Below are positions 1-9,128 of a stretch of DNA of 64,000 bases, in pieces. Position 1 is the first letter of the stretch; each line of letters starts with the position of its first letter. The stretch comes from Clytia hemisphaerica (lineage: Eukaryota; Cnidaria; Hydrozoa; Leptothecata; Clytiidae), in assembly GCA_902728285.1 (NCBI GenBank), contig CACVBU010000292.1, positions 745,949 through 809,948 on the forward strand. The letters run 5' to 3'. Both the position numbers and the translations under genes were made by a program. The notes below the pieces were generated by a model. That model made no database searches. It was not told where the DNA came from and saw only the letters and a program-made list of their open reading frames with translations.

Positions 1-116
1 TTTTTGTGTTGTAATCTGGTTGTATAACTTTTAACATCAGAAAGTTTGCCAACGGCAAAAATCTGTTTGACTTTAGGTAGACATTAGTTATTTTTGCTTC
101 GTCTTCCACATTTGCA

Positions 117-650
117 TATCTTTTGTCTTCTATGTTTTTCTAAAATATAGCTATGTTGTACAATGTTTAAAAAGTTTTCTGTTTTCTTATATCTAATATA
201 CATGTTTTTTTATAAGCATTGTACTTATAAGCATATATAGGCTCAGATATGGTGAAAAATTAAGCGTATGACAAGCATTACTTGAGCCTACGAAAAATGT
301 TTTTTTCCTGATTTTTGCTTTTTTTAGCTGGAATTTTTACGGGTTTTCAGTATTTCCCTAAATTTATGCATCCCCTCAAGCATTTTTCAGCCTTATTAAG
401 CTTTCGACCTATGCATCTCTGAGCCTGTTTTCGGATTTTTGTATGCTTATAAAAAAAAACATTTGTCTTTTGTCTTTCTATGTTTTACCTAAATTAATAC
501 CATCTATTTACAATGTTTAAAAAGTTTTCTGTTTTCTTATATCTAATATATATAAAAAAAACATTATGTCTTTTGTCTTTCTATGTTTTACCTAAATATA
601 TAACCATGTATGTACAATGTTTAAAAAGTTTTCTGTTTTCTTATATCTAA
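117..650 (+). repeat. Short tandem repeat (~85 bp), three units, interrupted by a TIR element
   Basis: Three similar units lie at about 117-200, 464-547 and 565-650. Each ends with the shared text TGTTTAAAAAGTTTTCTG and then TTCTTATATCTAATATA. Units 1 and 2 are separated by the TIR element at 201-462. A short AT-rich scrap resembling that element's right end (TATAAAAAAAACAT, about 550-563) sits between units 2 and 3. The third unit runs straight into the larger satellite that follows. No coding potential was seen. Confidence 0.8.
201..462. mobile_element. TIR element, copy A of the CACG/word family (word AAGCAT)
   Basis: The left end CATGTTTTTTTATAAGCAT (201-219) is matched by the inverted right end ATGCTTATAAAAAAAAACAT (443-462). 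Just inside the left end the word TATAAGCAT is repeated after 7 bases and followed by AGGCTC. Further AAGCAT or ATGCAT words and GAGCCT occur inside. There is no ORF, so it is non-autonomous. The end layout matches the elements at 42792-43065 and 63808-64000, although the internal word differs. Confidence 0.7.
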
Positions 651-2310
651 TGTATTGGCTTCCAATAGTTTCCAATTCCAAAGATAACCACTCTTCTCCA
701 CAGGAGCCCAACTTGTCATTTCGGCCGAAATGAGGTTTGACGGTTACAAATTTTTAGAGGGAGCACGCTGCAACGGAGAGCGCTGAAATTTTGCACACAC
801 CCCTTGAGAAACTCTATTGGCTTCCAATATTTCCATTCCAAAGATACCGCTCTCCCCACAGGAGCCCAACTGCATTTCGGCCGAAATGAGGTTGACGTTA
901 CAATTTTTAGAGGGAGCACGCTGCGGCGGAGAGCGCTGAAATTTTGCACACACACCCTTGAGAATAAACTCTATTGGCTTCCAATAGTTTCCAGTTCCAA
1001 AGATAACCGCTCTCCCCACAGAGCCCAATTGTTGGCCGAAATAGGTTGACGGTTACAAATTTTAGAGGGAGCACGCTGCGACGGAGAGCACTGAAATTTT
1101 GCACACACACCCTTGAGAATAAAACTCTATTGGCTTCCATAGTTTCCAATTCCAAAGATAACGCTCTCCCCCACAGGAGCCCACTTGTCATTTCGGCCGA
1201 AATGAGTTTGACGTTACAAATTTTTAGAGGAGCACGCTGCGACGGAAGCGCTGAAATTTTGCACACACACCTTGAGATAAACTCTATTGGCTCCAATAGT
1301 TTCCAATTCCAAAGATAACCGCTCTTCCCCACAGGAGCCCAACTTGTCATTTCGGCCGAAATGAGGTTTGACGGTTACAAATTTTTAGAGGGAGCACGCT
1401 GCGACGGAGAGCGCTGAAATTTTGCACACACACCCTTGAGAATAAACTCTATTGGCTTCCAATAGTTTCCAGTTCCAAAGATAACCGCTCTCCCCCACAG
1501 GAGCCCAACTTGTCATTTCGGCCGAAATGAGTTTAACGGTTACAAATTTTAGAGGGAGCACGCTGCGAGGGAGAGCGCTGAAATTTTGCACACACACCCT
1601 GAGAATAAACGCTATTTGGCTTCCAATAGTGCCAATTCCAAAGATAACCGCTCTTCCCCAAAGGAGCCCAACTTGCATTTCGGCGAAATGAGGTTTTGAC
1701 GTTACAAATTTTTAGAGGGAGCACGCTGCGACGAGCGCTGAAATTTTGCACACACACCCTTGAGAATAAACCTATTGGCTTCCAATAGTTTCCATTCCAA
1801 AGATAACCGCTCCCCACAGGAGCCCAACTTGTCATTCGCCGAAAGAGGTTGACGGTTACAAATTTTTAGAGGGAGCACGCTGCGACGAGAGCGCTAAATT
1901 TGCACACACACCCTTGAGAATAAACTCTATTGGCTTCCAATAGTTTCCAATTCCAAAGATAACCGCTCTTCCCCACAGGAGCCCAACTTGTCATTTCGGC
2001 CGAAATGAGGTTTGACGGTTACAAATTTTTAGAGGGAGCACGCTGCGACGGAGAGCGCTGAAATTTTGCACACACACCCTTGAGAAAAACTCTATTGGCT
2101 TCCAATATTTCCAATTTCATCCCGAAAGAGTTTTTACCGTTACTTTTTAGAGGGGCTTCCCACAGGAGCCCAACTTGTCATTTTCGGCGAAATGAGGTTT
2201 GACGGTTACAAATTTTTAGAGGGAGCACGCTGCGACGGAGAGCGCTGAAATTTTGCACACACACCCTTGAGAATAAACTCTATTGGCTTCCAATAGTTTC
2301 CAATTCCAAA
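651..2310 (+). repeat. ~160-bp satellite, about ten units plus a partial last unit
   Basis: Units start at about 651, 811, 969, 1125, 1283, 1446, 1609, 1770, 1925, 2090 and 2277 (partial). One unit around 2110-2170 is rearranged. Each unit contains a short hairpin (CTATTGG-CTT-CCAATAG) and a perfect 16-base palindrome (CATTTCGGCCGAAATG), followed by GAGGGAGCACGCTGCGACGG and AGAGCGCTGAAATTTTGC. Units differ mainly by single-base losses. All long open frames here run through these units on both strands and are by-products of the repeat. No gene is supported. Confidence 0.95.
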
Positions 2311-2335
2311 AGTAGTCACAAAAACTTCAAAACGC

Positions 2336-2400
2336 AAATTTGAGAATATCAAACGAATATCAAACGAATATCAAACGTCAAACGTAGAATATCAAACCAA
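2336..2400 (+). repeat. Short tandem motif AATATCAAAC
   Basis: GAATATCAAAC is repeated several times (AATATCAAACG, then GTCAAACGTAG, then AATATCAAACCAAC). A second cluster of the same motif is at 43919-43961, where it also flanks an inverted-repeat element. The rest of 2400-2580 is unremarkable AT-rich sequence. Confidence 0.6.
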
Positions 2401-2580
2401 CTTCAACTTAATGAATCATATAGGTTTGTTGTTGATTTCCTGATTGATCTTGAGTCTTTTAAGACCTATGTATACTCAGGCTTACTTCTTGCAATTAATA
2501 TAGTATCACTCATCATTATGTCTTTTAAAATGTACGTTCAAAAATGGTCATTCTTCATAAATTTTTATTTTAAACAATAT

Positions 2581-3097
2581 TTGGACCTCCTTAGGGGCAA
2601 CGTCCATATTCAAAGTCGCCACTCATAACGGTAAAAGACCGTTACTTTCAAAACATACCTACCCACTTCCTTAACGGTCTTCATAATTTGACCAAAATCT
2701 TACCGAAGCTTCCATTCCTGCTAAAAATCAAAACAAATGGCCCGCTCAAAATGTCGCCATTTTTTACAACGGCCAAATTCGATCACAATTTTTAAACGGC
2801 CTTTGTTTTTAAAACTCCCGAGGTAAAAATTTTATACTCTGAAACAACCCTTAAAATTGCTTAGGGAAAGGATTTTGGATAGCGTGCTAGCTAAAGGAAA
2901 AAGTATTAAAGAAGTGAGCGTTACGGTAAAGGGTCTTTGATTTTTTCCTTTGAATTTTTAATGGCATTTCATTTTGGTCATCAATGCCACAGCTAGCTCT
3001 AAACATTCCGATATAACTACCCACTAACGGTCTTTTCCTGTTACGCGTGGCGGCTTTGAATATGGATGTCGCCCCTTAGTGCCTCTTTAGTGGAGGT
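2581..3097. mobile_element. Foldback/MITE-like element with ~60-bp imperfect TIRs
   Basis: The left arm at 2581-2645 (GGACCTCC, CCATATTCAAAGTCGCCAC, TAACGGTAAAAGACCGTTA) is the inverted complement of the right arm at 3024-3097 (TAACGGTCTTTTCCTGTTA, GTGGCGGCTTTGAATATGG, GGAGGTCTT). The right arm has an extra few bases near its end. The interior repeats the theme TAACGG/CCGTTA in both directions. It has no ORF. Confidence 0.75.
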
Positions 3098-3639
3098 CTT
3101 CATCAGGTTTACAAATGTTCAGTGGAGATCATTGTTTTGTCAGATGACATCAATGCAATGACCTCAACCTGATATGCGAGAGCATTGGTCCAGAACCTCA
3201 GTACCCTGAGTATCAGAGGTCAAGTTTTCAAAGAGAAAATATTAACCTCTGAGGACAAGGTTGGGTTTTCTAATCGGAAGGCGCTGCATTGCAAAACGTT
3301 CGAAAATTGTCAATCGAATTTTGTTTTTAAAATGCAGAACACAATTACGTCACTCAAGAAAGAAAAATAACACAAAAGGAAAAAACTCTTGTCTAATGCT
3401 CATTCCGACATTTTAAATTTTCCGGGGGTTTTGCTGTTTGGGATTGTTTAGGTCAGGGTTGCTAGTAACGGCTTGTCACTGTGCCGGGTGCATACTCGGC
3501 GCCCTGAGCCCCGCAGGGTTGCTAGTAACGGCTCGAATTTCAGTCAGGTTAAAAAAGGGGCAATTTTACCCATATTATAATAACATTACCCCCGTCTTTT
3601 TATTCATTCAATAACTATTTTCAAATTTTGTATTCTGCT
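3098..3639. other. Intergenic; only a small direct duplication seen
   Basis: No gene is supported; a 61-codon open frame at 3185-3370 looks like chance. The text GGGTTGCTAGTAACGGCT occurs twice about 53 bases apart (about 3465 and 3518). Confidence 0.5.
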
Positions 3640-3642
3640 GTG

Positions 3643-3722
3643 CGAGTGTGGCTCAACGGATAGCGCGTTGGGTTTCTGATCAGAAACTCTTTCATTTGGT
3701 GGGTTCGAATCCCGGTCGGGTC
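3643..3722 (+). tRNA. tRNA-Arg-like sequence, probably a pseudogene or SINE head
   Basis: A good A box (TGGCTCAACGG, followed by ATAGCGC) and a B box (GGTTCGAATCC) are spaced as in a tRNA gene. The text resembles an intron-bearing tRNA-Arg(UCU). However, the D stem has a mismatch, no clear 3' half of the anticodon stem follows, the acceptor ends do not pair well, and no T-run terminator follows. I infer a decayed tRNA copy or the head of a tRNA-derived SINE rather than a working tRNA. Confidence 0.4.
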
Positions 3723-5340
3723 GATATTTCAAGGTCAGTTAAAACACTGTAAAATAGTCAGAAAACATAGTAAATAAGTCAGAAAGGTCACCAGGGGGTC
3801 AGAAAAGAGCCTCAGAGAAGATAGGCAGAAATGAAAAGTCGATGTCGGAACGAGCAATAGACAAGAGTTCTTTCCAACACAAAAATCGAATCAAAACAAA
3901 AAGAATTTCGAATGAAAAAAATAAAGTGAGATAGGGACGTGATGATCAAACTGATTAAAAAGTTTTCTTGTCATATATCTATCCTGGCTGATCCGAAATA
4001 TGGGATCTATCAATAGAAGAATAGCTACTGTATGTAAAGCTGTTTTTTTTTCGAGTGCAGTCAGTTGCTGAAATTCATAAGTGCTGCTGTGCTGCTAGTG
4101 CTAGACAAAAATATTTGGCTGGATATTTTGTTGTGGATTGGAGAATAAATTAAGGCAAAGACTTTGAGAAAGTCTAAATCTTTGGGGAGGGTGAATACTT
4201 CTAATGACACCCATAGCCCTGATGCAAATGTTTCACTTGATCCAAATACTCAAAATTTGCTTTGGACCTGGAGGAGTTGGAGAGGAAATGTTTTAGATTC
4301 GATTCCAAACTTATTACTCTTGACACTACAGTACAGTTTGCGATAAAGAAGTTAGAATATTTACTTCCAGTAATAGTGATCCATTCTTGGCTTGTTTGCT
4401 GTGTGTGTCAGGAACGATGAAGTCTTGCAAAAAAGGGTAAGTCGTTTAATATTTCAGAATTACAGCTGGCATGAATGAATAAAATCGCCCAGCTTTTTTT
4501 ATCACAAATGGAATGAAACTTTTCTCCGTTTGAAGAATTTCTATGGGCCTATTCCTAGGGAATAAAACACTCAATTTGTGTGCCATAATAGGGTATTTTC
4601 TTTTCTGAAGTTAAGAAAAACTACCAGAGAGTTTGTTTTGCGATAGTTGTTTCAATTTGACTCATCTATTAAGACAAGGTGAAGCGTGACGCTGCAGATC
4701 AAATCTGTGTTTTGACTGGACTCACCAACCTTTTAAAGGTACAGTCTGTTTATCGCAACAACTCGTGCTAAATCTAAAATCCAATGAGTGTGCTCCATCT
4801 TGCTTCATAATAAAATTGTTTCTTTAAACTTATGCTGTTCATTTTTAAAAATGAAAAATAGGGACGGTTCACTCTTCATCCTTGAAAGATAATCTGGAGA
4901 TATTTTTATGAAGAGAAGGAGTATAAAACGATAAAAAGGTTTTCTCGTTTGTGGTTTAAAAGAGCCTGGTATCTCGGGGTCTTTTGTCTTTATCATAAAG
5001 TATGAAAATGTTATCAAAAGGGACTGAAAAATTGCCCTCACTGATCTGACCCGTACGTCAGTTAGGTACAGTTGCAAGGAAAATCTTGTTGAGTTAGCAA
5101 GCTATCGCAAAGTTCCCTACTGACATAATCGTTCCGCCTTTCATTTCTCACAATTTTTCTGAAAAAGCAAATCAGACATGATCCGCAACCTCCTCTAAGC
5201 CAAACGAATCCAAAATGTGAAATATATCTACTTTGCGAGCGTTTTTCTACAAGATCTTGTATTAAAAAAAAACTTTGTCTTCACAGCTCGAATTTATTTC
5301 GCGCTGTGATACTCACGGTAGAACCTCAGTACAGTCAAGT
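3723..5340. other. Intergenic, no feature recognised
   Basis: AT-rich sequence with short open frames only (at most 90 codons). None of them resembles a protein family I recognise, and no flanking splice pattern was apparent. Confidence 0.5.
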
Positions 5341-5486
5341 ATCAATATTCGAGGTATTACGAAAATTGCTATTTTTGATGAATTTTTGCCGTAATCGCAA
5401 TCGAATATTACCCAGGATTTGCCGTTCGATTGCTTCGATTACATTCGATTGTATTCAATTATGTTTGAGTGCGTTCGATTGATTTA
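5341..5486. repeat. ATTCGATT-rich degenerate repeat, left part
   Basis: The region is dense in CGATT/AATCG words (CGAATATTACCCAGGA, CGTTCGATTGCTTCGATTAC). The same text recurs at 6715-6945 on the other side of the 1139-bp element, which therefore seems to have inserted into this repeat and split it. Confidence 0.65.
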
Positions 5487-6625
5487 CGGTTAGTGTAAAA
5501 CGCAGGTCACAGGTCACAGGTCGCAGGTCACAGGTCACAGGTCAACAAAGTACAGACCGGAAAAAAAAAAGATCATAACATATACCATATACATAACATA
5601 GCATAACATCAATACATATGTAGCGCATTAAATTACAAAAAAGTAATACATGCTATTTAGATATTATAAAATGACAATTGAATAGAATAACAACCTGTTT
5701 TGACATAGTGACACTTACTTACAAAAATAATGACAAAATCATAAAATATGATGCCTAACAAGACAAAAGCATGACAAATATTTATTATACAAAATGTGAT
5801 GTGGATGGTGTGAATGGATATAAAATGGCACCAATCAGAAGCTTGTGAGGTCCCTACGAGAGTGGTTTTAGAAGGATGGAACTAATTAATTATTCAGTTA
5901 TTATTTTAATGTCTTAATGATAATTTTTGACAAAAATATTAACAGAATCATAAAATATGATGCAAGAACAGACAAAAAAACGAAAAATATTTATAATACT
6001 GAATGTGATGTAGATAGTGTGAATGGATATAATACGGCACCAATCAGAAGCTTGTGAGGTCCCTAAGAGAGTGGTTTTAGAAGGATGAAACTAATTAATT
6101 ATTCAATTGTCATTTTAATGACTTAATGACAATTTTTGACAAAAATATTGACAGAATTACAAAATATCATTTCTTACGAGGGAAAAGCACCAAAAATATT
6201 CAGCATGCCGAATGTGATGATAACAATATGGCTGGATATAAAATTACACCAATCAGAAGCTCGTGAGTTCTCTGAGAAGGTAGTTTTAGAGCGATTTGTT
6301 TCATTAAATGTAACCATCATATAACATTACAAACATTACAATATGTAATATACCTGTTATACGTATAATATGGTTTCAAATATTTTCTGGTCTGCGTTAT
6401 ACACGGCGCAAACTGCGAAAGATCGATAAAAGCACGTGGTTAAATTTTGATGTTTGAAATGGTTTTATATGGATGAAATTGCTTGAGAATTATGTTTTTG
6501 ATAATTCTTTGTGTTTTCCCAACATTTTCCTCTGCAATGACATTGATTAGAGTTAACCTGTCATCACTGACCTGTGACCTGTGACCTGCGACCTGTGACC
6601 TGTGACCTGCGTTTTACACTAACCG
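5487..6625. mobile_element. 1139-bp Mutator-like non-autonomous element with AGGTCA-array TIRs and 9-bp target duplication
   Basis: The ends are CGGTTAGTGTAAAACGC and its exact complement GCGTTTTACACTAACCG. Each is followed inward by six AGGTCA-type half-sites at a strict 7-base step (left starts 5504, 5511, 5518, 5525, 5532, 5539; right mirror 6568-6608; the inner third site is AGGTCG). The 9-base direct repeat ATTGATTTA flanks the element at 5478-5486 and 6626-6634. A 9-bp duplication with long TIRs is typical of Mutator-like elements. The interior holds three tandem ~206-bp units. There is no transposase ORF, so it needs a partner for movement. Confidence 0.85.
5725..6330 (+). repeat. Three ~206-bp tandem units inside the 1139-bp element
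   Basis: The shared marker CACCAATCAGAAGCTTGTGA occurs at about 5830 and 6037, and with changes at about 6248. Each is followed by GAGAGTGGTTTTAGAAGGAT or a diverged form. Unit 3 is the most diverged, which suggests an old amplification. No coding content. Confidence 0.85.
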
Positions 6626-6714
6626 ATTGATTTAGATTTTATTTGCTTTCGTACGATACTTAATAAACGCTCGGCCACCCACACTAAAAAGCTCTAACAG
6701 AGTGATCCAATTTA

Positions 6715-6945
6715 ATTTAATCGCAATCAAACGCATCGAACATAATCGCAATCAAACCAATGGAACATCATAGTCAACTATTAATCGAACCAATCTAACC
6801 TTACTCGAACGCAATTGAACACAATCGAATATTACCCAGGAATCGGCCGTTCGATTGAGATTCGATTACATTCGACAATCGAATCGCAATTATACGATCG
6901 CGTTCGATTACGTTCGATTGCGATTTTTTTTCTAAGTTGTTCGAT
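6715..6945. repeat. ATTCGATT/AATCGAAT foldback repeat, right part
   Basis: The first half is rich in AATCGAAC-type words and the second half in GTTCGATT-type words, so the stretch can fold back on itself around 6835. It shares CGAATATTACCCAGGA with 5341-5486. A 63-70 codon open frame on the minus strand is a by-product of the repeat. Confidence 0.65.
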
Positions 6946-6985
6946 TGACACCGTCTGGGTACCCCGGGCATAGTTACGGGGCATT

Positions 6986-7077
6986 GAGAAAAAATCCCAA
7001 CATAGAATTTCAAAAAGTTTCACGCTATCATATTCTACATTACAAAATACACCTGTTCTATGTTGGGTTTTTTTCTC
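6986..7077. repeat. Small hairpin element with ~22-bp arms
   Basis: GAGAAAAAATCCCAACATAG (6986-) is the near-exact inverted complement of CTATGTTGGGTTTTTTTCTC (ending at 7077), separated by about 50 bases. It looks like a very short foldback element. Confidence 0.7.
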
Positions 7078-7192
7078 GGTGTTTTGTAGGCTTAGTTATA
7101 TCGCCATACAAAGTAAATAAAACCCCCTGGAAATCTTTAGGTTTTGATAAGCAAAACACTTACATACTATTGTTTACTTTTCAGGTATTCAT

Positions 7193-7404
7193 CCAATCAG
7201 AATTCACGCTCAGAAACTTCCAACCAATTAAAATTCAACCGTGGCGCGGGAAATGATCCAATCAGAATCCCAAAGCTAAAGACTTACAGCCAATTAGAAT
7301 TTGTTAGCAAGCGGTATTCATCCAATCAGGTTCGCGTAACACGAAAGCGAAAGTGAAATTAAAGGCGGAAATATGTTCTTTTTTCAACGTGATTTGCATA
7401 TAAG
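7193..7404 (+). promoter_or_regulatory. Histone-type promoter: five CCAAT boxes, E2F site, octamer, TATA
   Basis: CCAAT begins at 7193, 7224, 7258, 7290 and 7322, giving steps of 31, 34, 32 and 32 bases, close to three helical turns. GGCGCGGGAAA (7243-7253) fits an E2F site on the minus strand. ATTTGCAT (7392-7399) is a perfect octamer and overlaps TATAAG (7399-7404). This set and its order are known from S-phase histone promoters, where NF-Y, E2F, Oct-1 and TBP bind. The expected start (about 7430) falls inside a SINE (7410-7661) and no histone gene follows, so I infer an orphaned promoter. Confidence 0.45.
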
Positions 7405-7409
7405 TAGTA

Positions 7410-7661
7410 AGTCTGCGACCGCAGTCGGAGGCGACCCGAAGGCTCCTCTTTCGATAGCTATCTACCCGAAGGTAGGGGAGGGCGCCACTCTATCTCCCTG
7501 GATTTCTCCACTTACCCTTGATCCTTCTCTTTAGTTGCTTAGCATCAAGCAGAGAGGCATCAAGTACCATTTTGGAAATCTTTGGTATGACCCGGCTGGG
7601 GGTTGAACCCACAACCTTGCGAACCGTAGCCGGATGCTCTACCACTGTACTACGGTCGCAT
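7410..7661 (-). mobile_element. tRNA-derived SINE, near full length
   Basis: Read on the minus strand, the element starts GCGACCGTAGTACAGTGG with an A box (TAGTACAGTGG), then a B box (GGTTCAACCCC) about 60 bases in. It continues with a unique body (TTGATGCCTCTCTGCTTGAT, GGGTCGCCTCCGACTG) and ends in GCGGTCGCAGAC. A second copy lies on the plus strand at 42367-42606. Its ends are inverted versions of each other (TGCGACCGTAGT at the head; TGCGACCGCAGT as the complement of the tail), which is unusual for a SINE. It directly follows the TATA box of the orphan promoter. Confidence 0.8.
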
Positions 7662-7742
7662 ATATTAGAACAGAAAGAAATGCCAATTTGTCAAAGATTT
7701 GTTTAAAACCACCATATTTTTTGTTGAGTATCGCCTAAATTT

Positions 7743-8463
7743 ATCTCGGGTGAGTTAGGGCTTGTCTAGATTTTTAAAAATCACAAATCCCGAATCTGCG
7801 ACCAAAAGCACCCATTCTCAGGGATTCACTTATGGATTTTTAGATGACCTATACCTTCAAGTTTCAGGACCCGATGTTACATAATTAAATATTAACCTAA
7901 AAATTAATTATTAAAGAAAGTGTGAATTGTGACGTCATCAAATTATGACGTCATAAATCGTAAATTAGCTCTAACTCTATAAGTACATGTCAAATCTTTG
8001 TCAAATTTGGACCAAAGACGCATCTTAATGGTGCCAAGCTTTTCAATGAAAAATTTTTTGAAGATTTTGATGACGTCAGCAAAAAATGCAAAAAATTGAA
8101 AAATGCAATTTTTTGCTGACGTCATCAAATTTTTCCAAAAATTCTTTTTCAAAAAGTTACATTTCAGTTAGATGCATCTTTGGTTCAAATTTGGGATAGA
8201 TTTGACATGCATTTTTTATATTATAGCGATTATACGATTCATGACGTCACTAAACTCGATCAAATTATGACGTCATGATTACAATTTCTTTAATAATTAA
8301 TTTTTAGGTTAATATTTAATTACGTAACAACCGGGCCCTGAAACCTTAAGGTATGGAGGTACTTTAAAGCCCTAAGTGGATCTCTGAATCTGGCTGCTAT
8401 TGGTAGCGAAAACTTAGGGGAAACTGTTAGGTTTTTGAGACTTGCCCTAAGTCACTCGAGATC
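7743..8463. mobile_element. 721-bp foldback element with six TGACGTCA (CRE) sites
   Basis: Two ~350-bp arms mirror each other around about 8095. The outer ends are ATCTCGGGTGAGTTAGGGC (7743-) and GCCCTAAGTCACTCGAGAT (to 8463). The centre is TGACGTCAGCAAAAAATGC facing GCAATTTTTTGCTGACGTCA. Perfect TGACGTCA octamers lie at 7930, 7946, 8071, 8117, 8242 and 8268 (first bases), placed symmetrically. No ORF is credible. The arms have diverged by scattered changes, so this is not a recent insertion. Confidence 0.85.
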
Positions 8464-9128
8464 AAAAAAATACGCATTTCAACATAAATTTTAAAATCTT
8501 TTTTATTGTTAAGTGTCCCTGGGGCTCAACGTCGAAAGGAAAATAAGCGGGCGGAACCGCCCTCGTAGTTTAATCCTGGGGCTGAAAAAACCTGGAGAAA
8601 ACCTTTTCCGTACATATAATGTAGCTGAGGAATTTTAAAAACACGGCATTTTAAGTGAAACAAGATGGCGGAGAAGTAGCGATTGGAGGTTTTTGTAATT
8701 AGATAGCATGACAAAGGTTTGTTATATTTTAGCATAACAAAGACAAACTCAGGAGGTAAGGTAAATTGCGTTTTGACTGCTTTTAACCATTTTTCTAATA
8801 CAGAATAACTTCAAACTTGACTTCACTGAACCTAGAGGACCCCCCCCCCTGAGCTCCGGAAACTTCCGGAGTTTTCCGGAGCAAGTGATTTTTAGCATGT
8901 TCTACAAAACCGTTTAAACATGGTTAAAAGAAATATGCAGATGTTTTAATAACATATTACAGTCTTTGAGGATGATGGTTCAGCCATTAATGAAATTGAA
9001 TTTGTCACATTATATTCAAAAGCATCACTAGTCGAAATTTCGAAAAAATAAAAAAACGTGAGGTTTCACTACCCATGAGTTAGCTTTTTCTTTTTTAATA
9101 CGCGAGTGCGCAGTTAGTTTTCACATGA
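8464..9128. other. Intergenic, with a 10-base C run and a TTCCGG cluster
   Basis: A run of ten C at about 8840-8849 is followed by GAGCTCCGGAAACTTCCGGA and GTTTTCCGGAGC. These TTCCGG words foreshadow the larger cluster at 9175-9355. No gene is supported. Confidence 0.5.

Noticed and set aside
716-1835. Overlapping open frames of 79-147 codons on both strands
   Set aside because: They follow the ~160-bp satellite unit, repeat the same peptide words once per unit, and change frame with each single-base loss. Not genes.
3643-3722. A functional tRNA-Arg(UCU) gene
   Set aside because: Stem mismatches, no 3' anticodon-stem half and no T-run terminator; kept only as a tRNA-like remnant.
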